Of a stretch of 46,094 nt of DNA, positions 32,154 to 39,834 are shown one piece after another. Every line of letters begins with the position of its first letter. The stretch's first letter is position 1. The notes beneath the pieces are model-generated. The model saw only the letters and a program-made list of their open reading frames with translations. It ran no database searches and was not told the DNA's origin. A program made the translations under genes and the position numbers. This stretch comes from DATFRX01 sp035630615 (GTDB taxonomy: Bacteria; Actinomycetota; Actinomycetes; Propionibacteriales; Nocardioidaceae): contig DASQKI010000011.1 in NCBI GenBank assembly GCA_035630615.1, positions 1-46,094 of the forward strand, given 5' to 3'.

Positions 32154-32831
32154 TCATTCGTCCTCGGCGCTCTCCTCGTCAGACTCGGCCTCCGAGTCAG
32201 CTTCCGGCACGACGTCCTCCGGCTCCTCGTGCTCCTCGCGCTCGACGCCGGCCTCGGCCTCGGCCTCGGCCATCTCGGCCTCCAGCTGCTCGGCGGTCGG
32301 CTGGGCCGTCGCGTTGACGATGAGGGGGTCACCCTCCTCGCGCAGGTCAACGCCCGTCGGCAGCTTCAGCTCAGAGGCGTGGATCTGCGACCCGACCTCC
32401 AGGCCCTCGATCGACACCTCGATCGAACCCGGGATGTGGGTGGCCTCGGCCTCGACCGTCAGCTCGTTGACCTCGGTCATGATCAGCGCGTCCGGCGCCG
32501 CCTCGCCTACGAGGGTGATCGGGATGTTGACGACGACCTTCTCGCCGCGCCGGACCAACAGCAGGTCGGCGTGCTCGATGAAGCCCTTGATCGGGTCGCG
32601 TTGGACCTGCTTGGGCAGGGCGAGCTGGCTCTTGCCGTCGATCTCGACCGACAGCAGCGCGTTGGCCGCCTTGAGGGCCATCATGAGGTCATGGCCCGGG
32701 AGTGTGATGTGAGCGGGGTCTTCGCCGTGGCCGTACAGCACCGCGGGCACCGCGCCCGCGCGCCGGATGCGCCGCGCGGCACCTTTGCCGAACGCCGTGC
32801 GCGGCTCAGCCTGAATCTTGATCTCGGCCAC
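32154..32831 (-). CDS. rplY: 50S ribosomal protein L25 (CTC family)
   Basis: This 225-residue L25/general stress protein CTC binds 5S rRNA in the large subunit. The N-terminal L25 domain begins AEIKIQAEPRTAFGKGAARR and includes VPAVLYGHGEDP. The C-terminal TL5 domain follows (residues about 100-180), and a tail of some 40 residues is almost all Glu, Asp and Ala. That acidic tail is common in actinobacterial L25. It is preceded by a 268-base gap with a long palindrome (33000-33086) and followed 38 bases later by pth. Confidence 0.96.
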   Translation of the reverse strand: MAEIKIQAEPRTAFGKGAARRIRRAGAVPAVLYGHGEDPAHITLPGHDLMMALKAANALLSVEIDGKSQLALPKQVQRDPIKGFIEHADLLLVRRGEKVVVNIPITLVGEAAPDALIMTEVNELTVEAEATHIPGSIEVSIEGLEVGSQIHASELKLPTGVDLREEGDPLIVNATAQPTAEQLEAEMAEAEAEAGVEREEHEEPEDVVPEADSEAESDEESAEDE

Positions 32832-32999
32832 TGCAGAATCTCCTCAGCGTGTCTCGTTTTCGCGGGCCGCCCAGCGAGTCGTGCCGCAACGGCACCGCGT
32901 CGATCACGGAGCACGATCGGTCTTGCGCTCCCTCGCCGAGGCAACGGCCGCAGTCTAGCGACCGCCCCGCCCCCGAGCGAAATCGCGCCACATCTCTTC

Positions 33000-33086
33000 G
33001 CGCCGAGATTGCGCGTCTTGACCGCTCAGGCCGGGTCGGATTGCTCCACGCCTCGAGATGGCGGTCAAGACGCGCAATCTCGGCGC
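33000..33086. repeat. long perfect palindrome downstream of prs
   Basis: Arms of 26 bases (33000-33025 and 33061-33086) are perfectly complementary, starting GCGCCGAGATTGCG on the left arm, around a 35-base loop that can itself pair in part (AGGC near 33028 with GCCT near 33050). It begins 16 bases after the prs stop on the minus strand. It could end the prs transcript, or be a mobile palindromic element. The first 14 bases of the arm recur at 19670-19683, also between genes. Confidence 0.75.
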
Positions 33087-33102
33087 AAAGGGAGCAACGG
33101 CG

Positions 33103-34083
33103 TCAGGCACGGCCCTCGAAGAGGCTCGTGACCGAACCGTCCTCGAAGACCTCGCGAATCGCCCGGCTGATCAGCGGCGCGATCGACAGGGTCGTGAGCT
33201 TGTCGAACTGCCGGTCCTCGGGCACCGGAAGCGTGTTGGTCACGATGACCTCGCGGGCCGCCGAGTTTTTCAGCCGATCGACGGCCGGCCCGGAGAGTAC
33301 GGCATGGGTCGCGGCGATAATCACCGACGCGGCGCCATCGGCGAGCAGCGCGTCGGCCGCCTTGCAGATCGTGCCGGCGGTGTCGATCATGTCGTCGACC
33401 AAAATGCAGGTACGACCGGCCACCTCGCCGACGACACGGTTGGCCACCGCCTCGTTGTGCTGGGTGATGTCGCGGGTCTTGTGGATGAACGCCAGCGGCG
33501 CTCCGTCGAGTCGCTGCGACCACTGCTCGGCGACCCGGATCCGGCCAGCGTCCGGCGACACGACGGCGAGCGACTCTCCGTCGTAGTGGGACGCGACGTA
33601 CTCGGACAGGATCGGCATCGCCATCAGATGGTCGACCGGGCCGTCGAAGTAACCCTGGATCTGGGCCGAGTGCAGGTCGACGCAGATCAAGCGGTCGGCG
33701 CCGGCGGTCCGAAACATGTCGGCGACGAGCCGGGCTGAGATCGGTTCGCGGCCCCGATGCTTCTTGTCCTGGCGGGCGTACCCGTAGAACGGAAGGACCA
33801 CGGTGATCCGCTTGGCCGACGCCCGCTTCAACGCGTCGACCATGATCAGTTGCTCCATGACCCACTGGTTGATCGGCGCCGCGTGGCTCTGGATGACAAA
33901 CGCGTCGCAGCCCCGGACCGACTCGTTGAACCGGGCGTAGATCTCACCGTTGGCGAAGTCGCGCATGTCCGTCGGCACCAGTTGGGTCCCCAACGCGTCG
34001 GCGACCTCTTCGGCCAATGCCGGATAGGCCCGGCCGGAGAAGACCATGAGGTTCTTCTCCGTCGTGCGCTTCAGCCCAATCAT
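33103..34083 (-). CDS. prs: ribose-phosphate pyrophosphokinase
   Basis: This 326-residue PRPP synthase makes 5-phosphoribosyl 1-diphosphate from ribose 5-phosphate and ATP for nucleotides, His and Trp. It has FANGEIYARFNESVRG, the ATP-binding YARQDKKHRGREPIS, the metal-binding CVDLHSAQIQGYF, and the PRPP loop ILVDDMIDTAGTI. Length and order are those of class I bacterial enzymes. Its ATG overlaps the glmU stop as ATGA (34080-34083), the pairing found widely in actinobacteria. The long palindrome at 33000 follows. Confidence 0.98.
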   Translation of the reverse strand: MIGLKRTTEKNLMVFSGRAYPALAEEVADALGTQLVPTDMRDFANGEIYARFNESVRGCDAFVIQSHAAPINQWVMEQLIMVDALKRASAKRITVVLPFYGYARQDKKHRGREPISARLVADMFRTAGADRLICVDLHSAQIQGYFDGPVDHLMAMPILSEYVASHYDGESLAVVSPDAGRIRVAEQWSQRLDGAPLAFIHKTRDITQHNEAVANRVVGEVAGRTCILVDDMIDTAGTICKAADALLADGAASVIIAATHAVLSGPAVDRLKNSAAREVIVTNTLPVPEDRQFDKLTTLSIAPLISRAIREVFEDGSVTSLFEGRA

Positions 34084-35576
34084 GTCGATGCTCCCCCGCT
34101 CCCGTTCCCTGGTTTCTCCTGCGATGCTGCGCCCTTCGACGCGGCGGCCCGTGCCTCCTCCGCGGCCCGGTCGGACGCCGATCCGGGTCGCTTCCGTTCG
34201 ACCCAGTCTTCGATGTGACGCTGCGGGCCCGACGACACCGCGAGCGCACCCGGCGGCACGTTGCGCCGCACGACGGTGCCGGCCCCGGTCGCCGCGCCGT
34301 CGCCGACCTCCACCGGTGCCACGAAGACATTGTCCGACCCGGTCCGGCAGTGCCGACCGACCGTCGTCCGGTGCTTGGCGACCCCGTCGTAGTTGGCGAA
34401 GATCGTGCCGGCGCCGATATTGGCTCCCTCGCCGATCGTCGCGTCGCCGACGTAGGACAGGTGTGGCACCTTGGCGCCGGGGCCGATCGTCGCCTGCTTG
34501 GTCTCGACGTACGTGCCGATCTTGCCGCCGGCCGCCAGATCGGTGCCCGGCCGCAAGTACGCGAACGGCCCGACGCTCGCTCCCTCGCCGATCCGGGCCT
34601 CGATGCCATGCGCACGGACGACCCTGGCGTCGGCCCCGACGGTCACGTCAGTCAGCGTCGTGTCGGGCCCGATCTCCGCGCCCTCGTCGACCTGCGTCGT
34701 GCCGTGCAGCTGTACGCCCGGTCGCAGAGTGACATCGGGCGCCAGCCGTACCGTCACGTCGACCCACGTGCTCGTCGGGTCGACGACCGTCACGCCCTCG
34801 TGCATCCAGCGGTCGAGGGTGCGCCGATTGAGCTCGGCGCCGAGGCGAGCCAGCTGCACTCGGTCGTTGACACCCTCGAGCTGCCAGACGTCGGCCAGCA
34901 GCATCGGGCCGACGCCGTCGGTCTTGCTGGCGATCTCGACCACGTCGGTCAGGTAGCGCTCCCCCTGGACGTTGTCGGTGTCGATCGCGTCGAGCGCCTC
35001 GGCGAGGAAGGCTCGATCGAACGCGTAGATGCCCGAGTTGATCTCGCGGATCGCCCGCTCCTGATCGCTGGCGTCCTTCTGCTCGACGATCCGGCGCACC
35101 TGGCCAGCCGGGTCGCGCACGATGCGGCCGTAGCCGGTCGGGTCGTCGACCTCGGCGGTGAGGACGGTCACGGCCCGAGAGCTGTCGGAGTGCTCGCGTA
35201 CGAGGTCTCGCAGTGTGTCGGGCTCGAGCAGTGGTACGTCGCCGTATGTCACCACCACGGTGCCGGTGTCGGACGGCGGCGCCGCGGCGAGTCCGACCTG
35301 GGCGGCATCGCCGGTGCCGCCCTTGTAGTTCTCCTGCACCGCGAGGACAGCGGCCGGGTCGATATCGGCGAGGTGGACGCTCACTGCCTCCCGCTCGTAG
35401 CCCACGACGACCACCAGCGCCTCCGGGGCGAGGCTGCGGGCGGCCGCGACCGCGTGACCGACGAGGCTGCGACCGCCGATCTCGTGGAGCATTTTGGGGC
35501 GACGAGACTTCATCCGGGTGCCGGCACCCGCCGCGAGGCAGATCACGGTCAGCGGCTCGCCACGAGTCACGTGCAT
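34080..35576 (-). CDS. glmU: bifunctional GlmU (GlcN-1-P acetyltransferase / GlcNAc-1-P uridyltransferase)
   Basis: GlmU makes UDP-GlcNAc for peptidoglycan and possibly for the exopolysaccharide nearby. The N-terminal pyrophosphorylase (about 1-240) starts with VICLAAGAGTRMKSRRPKML and includes YKGGTGDA and VVTYGDVPLL. The C-terminal left-handed beta-helix has hexapeptide repeats ending with GIEARIGEGASVGPFAYLRP (the acetyl-CoA/GlcN-1-P site region) and SYVGDATIGEGANIGAG. The last 45 residues form an Ala/Lys/Glu-rich tail seen in actinobacterial GlmU. 498 residues is normal. The gene starts 39 bases after the tRNA-Gln and overlaps prs by four bases. Confidence 0.98.
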   Translation of the reverse strand: MHVTRGEPLTVICLAAGAGTRMKSRRPKMLHEIGGRSLVGHAVAAARSLAPEALVVVVGYEREAVSVHLADIDPAAVLAVQENYKGGTGDAAQVGLAAAPPSDTGTVVVTYGDVPLLEPDTLRDLVREHSDSSRAVTVLTAEVDDPTGYGRIVRDPAGQVRRIVEQKDASDQERAIREINSGIYAFDRAFLAEALDAIDTDNVQGERYLTDVVEIASKTDGVGPMLLADVWQLEGVNDRVQLARLGAELNRRTLDRWMHEGVTVVDPTSTWVDVTVRLAPDVTLRPGVQLHGTTQVDEGAEIGPDTTLTDVTVGADARVVRAHGIEARIGEGASVGPFAYLRPGTDLAAGGKIGTYVETKQATIGPGAKVPHLSYVGDATIGEGANIGAGTIFANYDGVAKHRTTVGRHCRTGSDNVFVAPVEVGDGAATGAGTVVRRNVPPGALAVSSGPQRHIEDWVERKRPGSASDRAAEEARAAASKGAASQEKPGNGSGGAST

Positions 35577-35615
35577 TCTCCTGACGGTGTCGTCGGTCGG
35601 CAGTCGTTCCCGTCG

Positions 35616-35694
35616 CTCCCCGGGTAGGAGTCGAACCTACGTCGCTTGTCCGCATTCAAAGTGCGGCGGGCCCTGCCGACAGACCAACCGGGGA
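35616..35694 (-). tRNA. tRNA-Gln (anticodon UUG)
   Basis: Read on the minus strand, acceptor arms TCCCCGG and CCGGGGA pair perfectly with discriminator G at 35616. The anticodon stem CCGCA/TGCGG encloses the loop CTTTGAA, anticodon TTG. The T arm is GTAGG-TTCGACT-CCTAC. The D arm (GGTC/GGCC) is irregular, with T where A14 is expected, an extra base before the anticodon stem, and nine bases between the anticodon and T stems, giving 79 bases in all. CCA is not encoded. A possible -10 TACGCT lies at 35711-35706. Gene order next to glmU matches the tRNA-Gln I recall in other actinobacteria. Confidence 0.85.
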
Positions 35695-35824
35695 TCGCAC
35701 GGGTCAGCGTACGAAATCTCGAACCGCTCGTGACGAGCACCCGCCGTTTGACGCGGCCGCGGCGACCGTGGCGGGCCGGAGAACGTCTGAGATCTTGGTA
35801 AATGATCCGTCCGGACTTGCCACA

Positions 35825-35855
35825 CCTACGACTGCGTAGGTTACGGTTGCGTAGG
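35825..35855 (+). promoter_or_regulatory. operator/promoter of desaturase gene
   Basis: CCTACG (35825-35830) and CGTAGG (35835-35840) form a palindrome with a four-base centre, and CGTAGG recurs at 35850-35855. TTGCCA at 35817-35822 and TACGGT at 35842-35847 could be a -35/-10 pair, with a 19-base spacer covering the palindrome. A repressor bound there would block RNA polymerase. The TetR gene downstream of the desaturase is an obvious candidate. The rest of 35700-35906 shows nothing else but the tRNA promoter. Confidence 0.5.
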
Positions 35856-35906
35856 TAAGCGGCTCGCCGTCAGTGCGGGCCCATTCGGCCAGCAGAGGAC
35901 ACCACT

Positions 35907-36863
35907 ATGACCGCACCGTCGACGACTGCGCCCGAACGGACCCCGATAGACGACAACGGGAAGCTCGGACCCGAGATTCAAAGCGTCAAAGAACGGATCG
36001 CTCTCGCCTTGTTCATCGCGGTGCCCTTCCTCGCCGTCGTAGCGGCCGTACCAGTCGTCTGGGGCGGTTGGCTCGGCTGGCACGACGTCATCATCGCGCT
36101 CGTGATGTACGCGATCTCTGGACATGGCGTCACGGTGGGATTCCACCGGTACTTCACGCACAGATCCTTCAAGCCCAACCGCGGCGTCAAGGTCGGCCTC
36201 GCAGTCGCCGGCAGCATGGCGATCGAGGGCCCGGTCATCCAATGGGTCGCCGACCACCGCAAGCACCACAAGTTCTCCGACCGCGACGGCGACCCACACT
36301 CGCCGTGGCGCTACGGCAACAGCCTGCCGGCGCTGATCAAGGGGCTCGTCTACGCCCACGTCGGCTGGCTCTTCGACCCTGAGCAGACGCCGCCGCGACG
36401 CTACGCGCCCGATCTGCTGAAGGATCGCGACATCGTCAAGGTCTCGCGACAGTTCCCCCTCTGGGTCGCGGTGTCGCTGCTGATCCCACCGATCGCGGGT
36501 GGCCTCTGGACGATGTCGTGGCACGGCGCGCTGACCGCGTTCTTCTGGGCCAGCCTCGTGCGCGTCGCGATGCTGCACCACGTCACGTGGTCGATCAACT
36601 CGATCTGCCACACGGTGGGCAACCGGCCGTTCAAGAGTCGCGACAAGTCCGGCAACGTCTGGTGGCTCGCGATCCCGTCGATGGGCGAGTCGTGGCACAA
36701 CCTGCACCACGCCGACCCGACCTGCGCTCGACACGGCGTGCTGCGCGGCCAGATCGACACCTCGGCCCGGATCATCTGGCTGTTCGAGAAGCTCGGCTGG
36801 GTCTACGACGTCCGTTGGCCGGTCAAGGAACGCCTCGACGCCAAACGCGTCGAGGCCGTCTGA
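35907..36863 (+). CDS. membrane acyl-CoA/acyl-lipid delta-9 desaturase
   Basis: This 318-residue di-iron desaturase inserts a cis double bond into membrane acyl chains. The three His boxes are complete: HRYFTH (80-85), HRKHH (117-121) and HNLHH (264-268), with four membrane helices around residues 32-75 and 188-235. The conserved WVADHRKHHKFSDRDGDPHS stretch is the family signature, here starting near residue 113. The ATG at 35907 fits the first conserved residues. The palindromic operator lies 52-82 bases upstream. The TetR gene follows after 34 bases on the same strand, suggesting that enzyme and regulator share one transcript. Confidence 0.92.
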   Translation: MTAPSTTAPERTPIDDNGKLGPEIQSVKERIALALFIAVPFLAVVAAVPVVWGGWLGWHDVIIALVMYAISGHGVTVGFHRYFTHRSFKPNRGVKVGLAVAGSMAIEGPVIQWVADHRKHHKFSDRDGDPHSPWRYGNSLPALIKGLVYAHVGWLFDPEQTPPRRYAPDLLKDRDIVKVSRQFPLWVAVSLLIPPIAGGLWTMSWHGALTAFFWASLVRVAMLHHVTWSINSICHTVGNRPFKSRDKSGNVWWLAIPSMGESWHNLHHADPTCARHGVLRGQIDTSARIIWLFEKLGWVYDVRWPVKERLDAKRVEAV

Positions 36864-36897
36864 CCGACCACCTCTCACGTGACCTCGTTAGGGCAGA

Positions 36898-37557
36898 ATG
36901 CCGACCGTGACTGAGGCCGCGAGCGCACGCCGACGCAAACGCGCCACCCGACATCGGATGACCGCTGCCGAGCGACGCGAGCAGCTCATCGACATCGCCA
37001 GAGGGCTGTTCGCCGAGCGCGGCTTCGACGGCACCTCGGTCGAGGAGATCTCGAGCCACGCCGAGGTGTCGAAGCCTGTGGTGTACGAGCACTTCGGCGG
37101 CAAGGAGGGCCTGTACGCCGTCGTCGTCGATCGCGAGGTACGCCAGCTTCTCGACATGATGCAAGCCGCGCTCACCGGCGGACATCCGCGCGAGCTGCTC
37201 GAACAGGCGGCGCTGGCGCTGCTCGACTACATCGACTCGAGTTCCGACGGCTTCCGGATCCTGGTGCGCGACTCACCGGTCGGGTCGGCGACCGGGTCGT
37301 TCGTCAGCATCATCAGCGACATCGCCCGCCGGGTCGAACACATCCTGGGCGACGAGTTCACCAATCGCGGGTTCGACGCGACGTACGCGCCGATGTATGC
37401 CCAGATGCTCGTCGGCATGGTCGGCACGACCGGGCAGTGGTGGCTCGACGCCCGCGAACCCGACAAGGCCGTCGTGGCAGCGCACCTGTGCAACCTGGCA
37501 TGGAACGGTCTCGGCCGCCTCGAGCAGGAGCCCACCCTCGTCACCCGCCGCACCTAG
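36898..37557 (+). CDS. TetR family transcriptional regulator
   Basis: This 219-residue protein has an Arg-rich start and a TetR DNA-binding domain at about 22-68: RREQLIDIARGLFAERGF, then TSVEEISSHAEVSKPVVYEH with recognition helix VSKPVVYEHF. The helical C-terminal domain would bind a ligand, perhaps an acyl-CoA. A TetR gene next to glmU and mfd is also what I recall for Rv1019 of M. tuberculosis, so this is likely its orthologue. Here it follows the desaturase and could repress it through the palindrome at 35825. ATG at 36898 has AGGG seven bases upstream; a GTG at 36907 is possible. Confidence 0.88.
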   Translation: MPTVTEAASARRRKRATRHRMTAAERREQLIDIARGLFAERGFDGTSVEEISSHAEVSKPVVYEHFGGKEGLYAVVVDREVRQLLDMMQAALTGGHPRELLEQAALALLDYIDSSSDGFRILVRDSPVGSATGSFVSIISDIARRVEHILGDEFTNRGFDATYAPMYAQMLVGMVGTTGQWWLDAREPDKAVVAAHLCNLAWNGLGRLEQEPTLVTRRT

Positions 37558-37564
37558 GGCGTTT

Positions 37565-37616
37565 TGGTCCGGGGTGGCCCCGGGCCAATAGGTTCGTACC
37601 AGGCCACCCCGGACCA
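37565..37616. terminator. bidirectional terminator between TetR and VOC genes
   Basis: TGGTCCGGGGTGGCC (37565-37579) and its exact complement (37602-37616) form a 15-base stem with a 22-base loop, starting 8 bases after the TetR stop and ending 4 bases before the VOC stop. TTTT precedes the left arm, which gives a U-run after the stem only for the minus-strand transcript (AAAA on the other side is not present). It fits a shared terminator of convergent genes. Confidence 0.75.
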
Positions 37617-37619
37617 GAA

Positions 37620-37973
37620 TCAGGCCGGGGACAGGATCTCGACGCGGTTGTCGTTGCCGTCGCGGGTGTAGAAGCGTCGATAGCCCGGGAAGTCGCCGTC
37701 CCACGTCACCGGGAAGCCGGCCGCCTCGGCGACGCGCGCCACGGCGTCGATGTCGTCGACCGCCAGCGCCGGATGCGCCTTCCGGGCCGGCGCAAACTGC
37801 TCCTCGACGCCGACGTGGATCTCGACACCGTCGCCGCGAAACCAGACTCCGCCGCGGGCCGCGAGCACCGGCGGTTTGGCGACCTCGGGGATGCCCAAGA
37901 CGCCCGCGTAGAACGTACGTGCGGCGGCCTCGCCCCCCGGTGGGCACGACACCTGAACGTGGTGGAATCTCAT
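37620..37973 (-). CDS. VOC family protein
   Basis: This 117-residue protein starts MRFHHVQVSCPPGGEAAARTF and ends RRFYTRDGNDNRVEILSP, the first and last beta-alpha-beta parts of the vicinal oxygen chelate fold. The first His, the central HVG and the last Glu could bind metal. It differs from the VOC protein at 5097 and is not in the same operon. Its ATG overlaps the GNAT gene stop as ATGA (37970-37973), so tam, GNAT and VOC form one coupled transcript on the minus strand. Substrate unknown. Confidence 0.85.
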   Translation of the reverse strand: MRFHHVQVSCPPGGEAAARTFYAGVLGIPEVAKPPVLAARGGVWFRGDGVEIHVGVEEQFAPARKAHPALAVDDIDAVARVAEAAGFPVTWDGDFPGYRRFYTRDGNDNRVEILSPA

Positions 37974-38428
37974 GCCGACTCCTTCAGATACAGCTTCATG
38001 CCCACGTGACTCGGCACGAATCCGAGCCGCTCGTAAAACTGCCGAGCCCGGTCGCGGCGCCGGTTCGTCGTCAGCTCGACCCGCGCGCAGCGACGCCTTC
38101 GGGCCTCGGCGCAGACGTACTCCATCAGCTCGGCGCCGAGACCTCGGCCACGCGCGTCGGCGGACACCCGTACCGACTCGACGTTGCATATCAAGGAGCC
38201 GTCGTAGATGAGCCGCCGCAGCCAGGCGACCTGACACGTCGCGACGATCACGCCGTCGATCTCGCCGACGAGCACCTGCTGATGCGGCCCCGCGACGATC
38301 TCGCGGAGTGCGGCGCGCTGGCCGTCGGTGATCTCGACCGGCTCGTCGACCTCGCGGATGGCGTCTTGCCGAAGCAGGGCCAAGACGGCAGCCAGATCGG
38401 CTTCGTCGGCCTCGCGGATCCGCATCAT
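37970..38428 (-). CDS. GNAT family N-acetyltransferase
   Basis: This is a 152-residue GCN5-related acetyltransferase. The acetyl-CoA loop is VRVSADARGRGLGAELM (about residues 88-104, QxxGxG/A form RGRGLG), followed by the conserved C-terminal YERLGFVPS. VGEIDGVIVATCQVAWLRRL is the central sheet. The acceptor is unknown. Two adjacent ATG codons (38428 and 38425) overlap the tam stop, so translation is coupled to tam and to the following VOC gene. Confidence 0.88.
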   Translation of the reverse strand: MMRIREADEADLAAVLALLRQDAIREVDEPVEITDGQRAALREIVAGPHQQVLVGEIDGVIVATCQVAWLRRLIYDGSLICNVESVRVSADARGRGLGAELMEYVCAEARRRRCARVELTTNRRRDRARQFYERLGFVPSHVGMKLYLKESA

Positions 38429-39198
38429 GCCGGCCGCCGAGCGACAACGAAGTTCCGTCGGAACGGCAGCACCGTGCCCCAGTCGTCGGGCGGGTACGCC
38501 GCGCGCAACACCGCCTTGTAGGCGCGGACGAACTCGTCACGCCTCGCCTCGGGCAGCGACTGCAGGACGGGCCGAGCGCCGGTGCCGGAGATCCAGGTGT
38601 AGACCGGATCGTCGCCGGTCAGGACGTGCAGGTAGGTCGTCTCCCACGCGTCGACCGACCAACCCAGACCGGCGAAGAGCTCGAGGTAGGTCGCGGCGTC
38701 GTGCGACGCGGGTCGGGTCCGGTCGTGCGTGTACGCCGCGAACGGCTCGGCCGCGGCAAGCTCGTCGAGAAGCCGGTGGCTCGGCTCGCCGAAGTTGCCC
38801 GGCACGCTGAACGCGAAGCTGCCGCCGGGGACGACCGGGTCGGCCAGCCGCGGCAGGATCTCGAGGTGGCCGGGCACCCATTGCAGCGCCGCGTTGGAGA
38901 CGACGAGGTCGACCGGCAGCTCGATCACCCAATCGCGCAGGTCGGCCTCCACGTACGACACCTCGGGGTCGGTGTTGTCGGCGACCGCCTTGGCGATCAT
39001 GTCCGGCGACGAGTCGACTCCGTTGATCGCGGCGTGCGGCCATCGTGCGCGCAGGATCGGCGTCAGGTGCCCCGGCCCGCAGCCGAGGTCGATGATCCGC
39101 GGCGGATCGGCCGCGTCGACTCGCCCGAGCAGCTCGACGAAGGGTCGCGAACGCTCGTCCGCGAACCGCAGGTATCGGGTCGGATCCCAATTCGCCAC
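38425..39198 (-). CDS. tam: trans-aconitate 2-methyltransferase
   Basis: This 257-residue SAM-dependent enzyme methylates trans-aconitate, an inhibitor of aconitase formed spontaneously from cis-aconitate. WDPTRYLRFADERSRPF at the N-terminus is the Tam-specific signature. The SAM site is IIDLGCGPGHLTPIL (motif I) followed by VDSSPDMI and SNAALQWVPGH. PDDWGTVLPFRRNFVVARR closes the protein. Length equals the usual 256 or so. The GTG at 39198 has GGAGGAG six bases before it. It is divergent from a MarR gene with operators in between, the same layout as tam/tamR in Streptomyces. Confidence 0.92.
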   Translation of the reverse strand: MANWDPTRYLRFADERSRPFVELLGRVDAADPPRIIDLGCGPGHLTPILRARWPHAAINGVDSSPDMIAKAVADNTDPEVSYVEADLRDWVIELPVDLVVSNAALQWVPGHLEILPRLADPVVPGGSFAFSVPGNFGEPSHRLLDELAAAEPFAAYTHDRTRPASHDAATYLELFAGLGWSVDAWETTYLHVLTGDDPVYTWISGTGARPVLQSLPEARRDEFVRAYKAVLRAAYPPDDWGTVLPFRRNFVVARRPA

Positions 39199-39241
39199 GC
39201 CAGCTCCTCCACCGCTTCGGCTGTTGCTGTGACCCTGATGA

Positions 39242-39321
39242 TATCTTGATGTCGAGATTCCTGTCATCAAGATAGTTCCCGATGTTCGGGACGAAGGCCT
39301 CTCGGTGTCAAGAGTCTTGAC
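39242..39321. promoter_or_regulatory. TamR-type operators between tam and marR
   Basis: Site 1: TATCTTGATG (39242-39251) and CATCAAGATA (39265-39274) are inverted around 13 bases, and ATCTTGA-TG-TCGAGAT (39243-39258) is a tighter near-palindrome inside it. Site 2: GTCAAGA-G-TCTTGAC (39307-39321) is perfect and ends 15 bases before the MarR start codon. All use the half-site TCTTGA/TCAAGA, so one MarR dimer type could bind several times and control both directions. Confidence 0.7.
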
Positions 39322-39336
39322 GAGTACGGTGGCGTC

Positions 39337-39834
39337 GTGGAAGACGAGGTCGATCGGCTCATCGAGGCCTGGCAGCGGGAGCGCCCGGATCTCGACGTCG
39401 CGCCCATGCAGGTGCTCAGCCGGGTCACGCGGCTGGCCCGCCACCTCGATCGGGCCCGGCGGCAGGCGTTCGCCGGTCAGGATCTCGAGGCGTGGGAGTT
39501 CGACGTGCTGTCGGCCCTGCGCCGGTCCGGCCAGCCGTACCAACTCTCGCCCGGACGCCTCCTCCACGAAACGCTGGTCACCAGCGGCACGATGACCAAC
39601 CGGGTCGACCGGCTCGCGGCGCGCGGCCTGGTCGAGCGGCTCCCGGACCCGACCGACCGGCGCGGTGTGCAGGTGCGCCTGACCGCCAAGGGACTGAAGA
39701 CCGTCGACGCCGCCCTGGAGTCGCTGCTCGCCAACGAGCGCGAACTGCTACGTGGGCTCAAGGCGGCCGACTCGCGACGTCTGGCCGACCTCCTGCGAAC
39801 CCTGGTCGCCCCCTTCGACGCACCTCCGCCCTAG
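39337..39834 (+). CDS. MarR family regulator, TamR-like
   Basis: This 165-residue winged-helix dimeric regulator has an N-terminal helix extension with Trp (VDRLIEAWQRERPDLD) and WEFDVLSALRR, as in the UrtR/HucR/TamR subgroup. TLVTSGTMTNRVDRLAARGL is the recognition helix and DPTDRRGVQVRLT the wing. Known TamR of Streptomyces responds to citrate and aconitate and derepresses tam; the divergent tam gene and the operators in between make the same role likely here. GTG at 39337 starts right before the extension helix. The gene ends in a repeat region shared with the convergent ispE. Confidence 0.88.
   Translation: MEDEVDRLIEAWQRERPDLDVAPMQVLSRVTRLARHLDRARRQAFAGQDLEAWEFDVLSALRRSGQPYQLSPGRLLHETLVTSGTMTNRVDRLAARGLVERLPDPTDRRGVQVRLTAKGLKTVDAALESLLANERELLRGLKAADSRRLADLLRTLVAPFDAPPP

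Noticed and set aside
35841..36878. A 345-residue minus-strand frame opposite the desaturase
   Set aside because: The desaturase has all three His boxes; the antisense frame is rich in Arg, Asp and Val with no motif.
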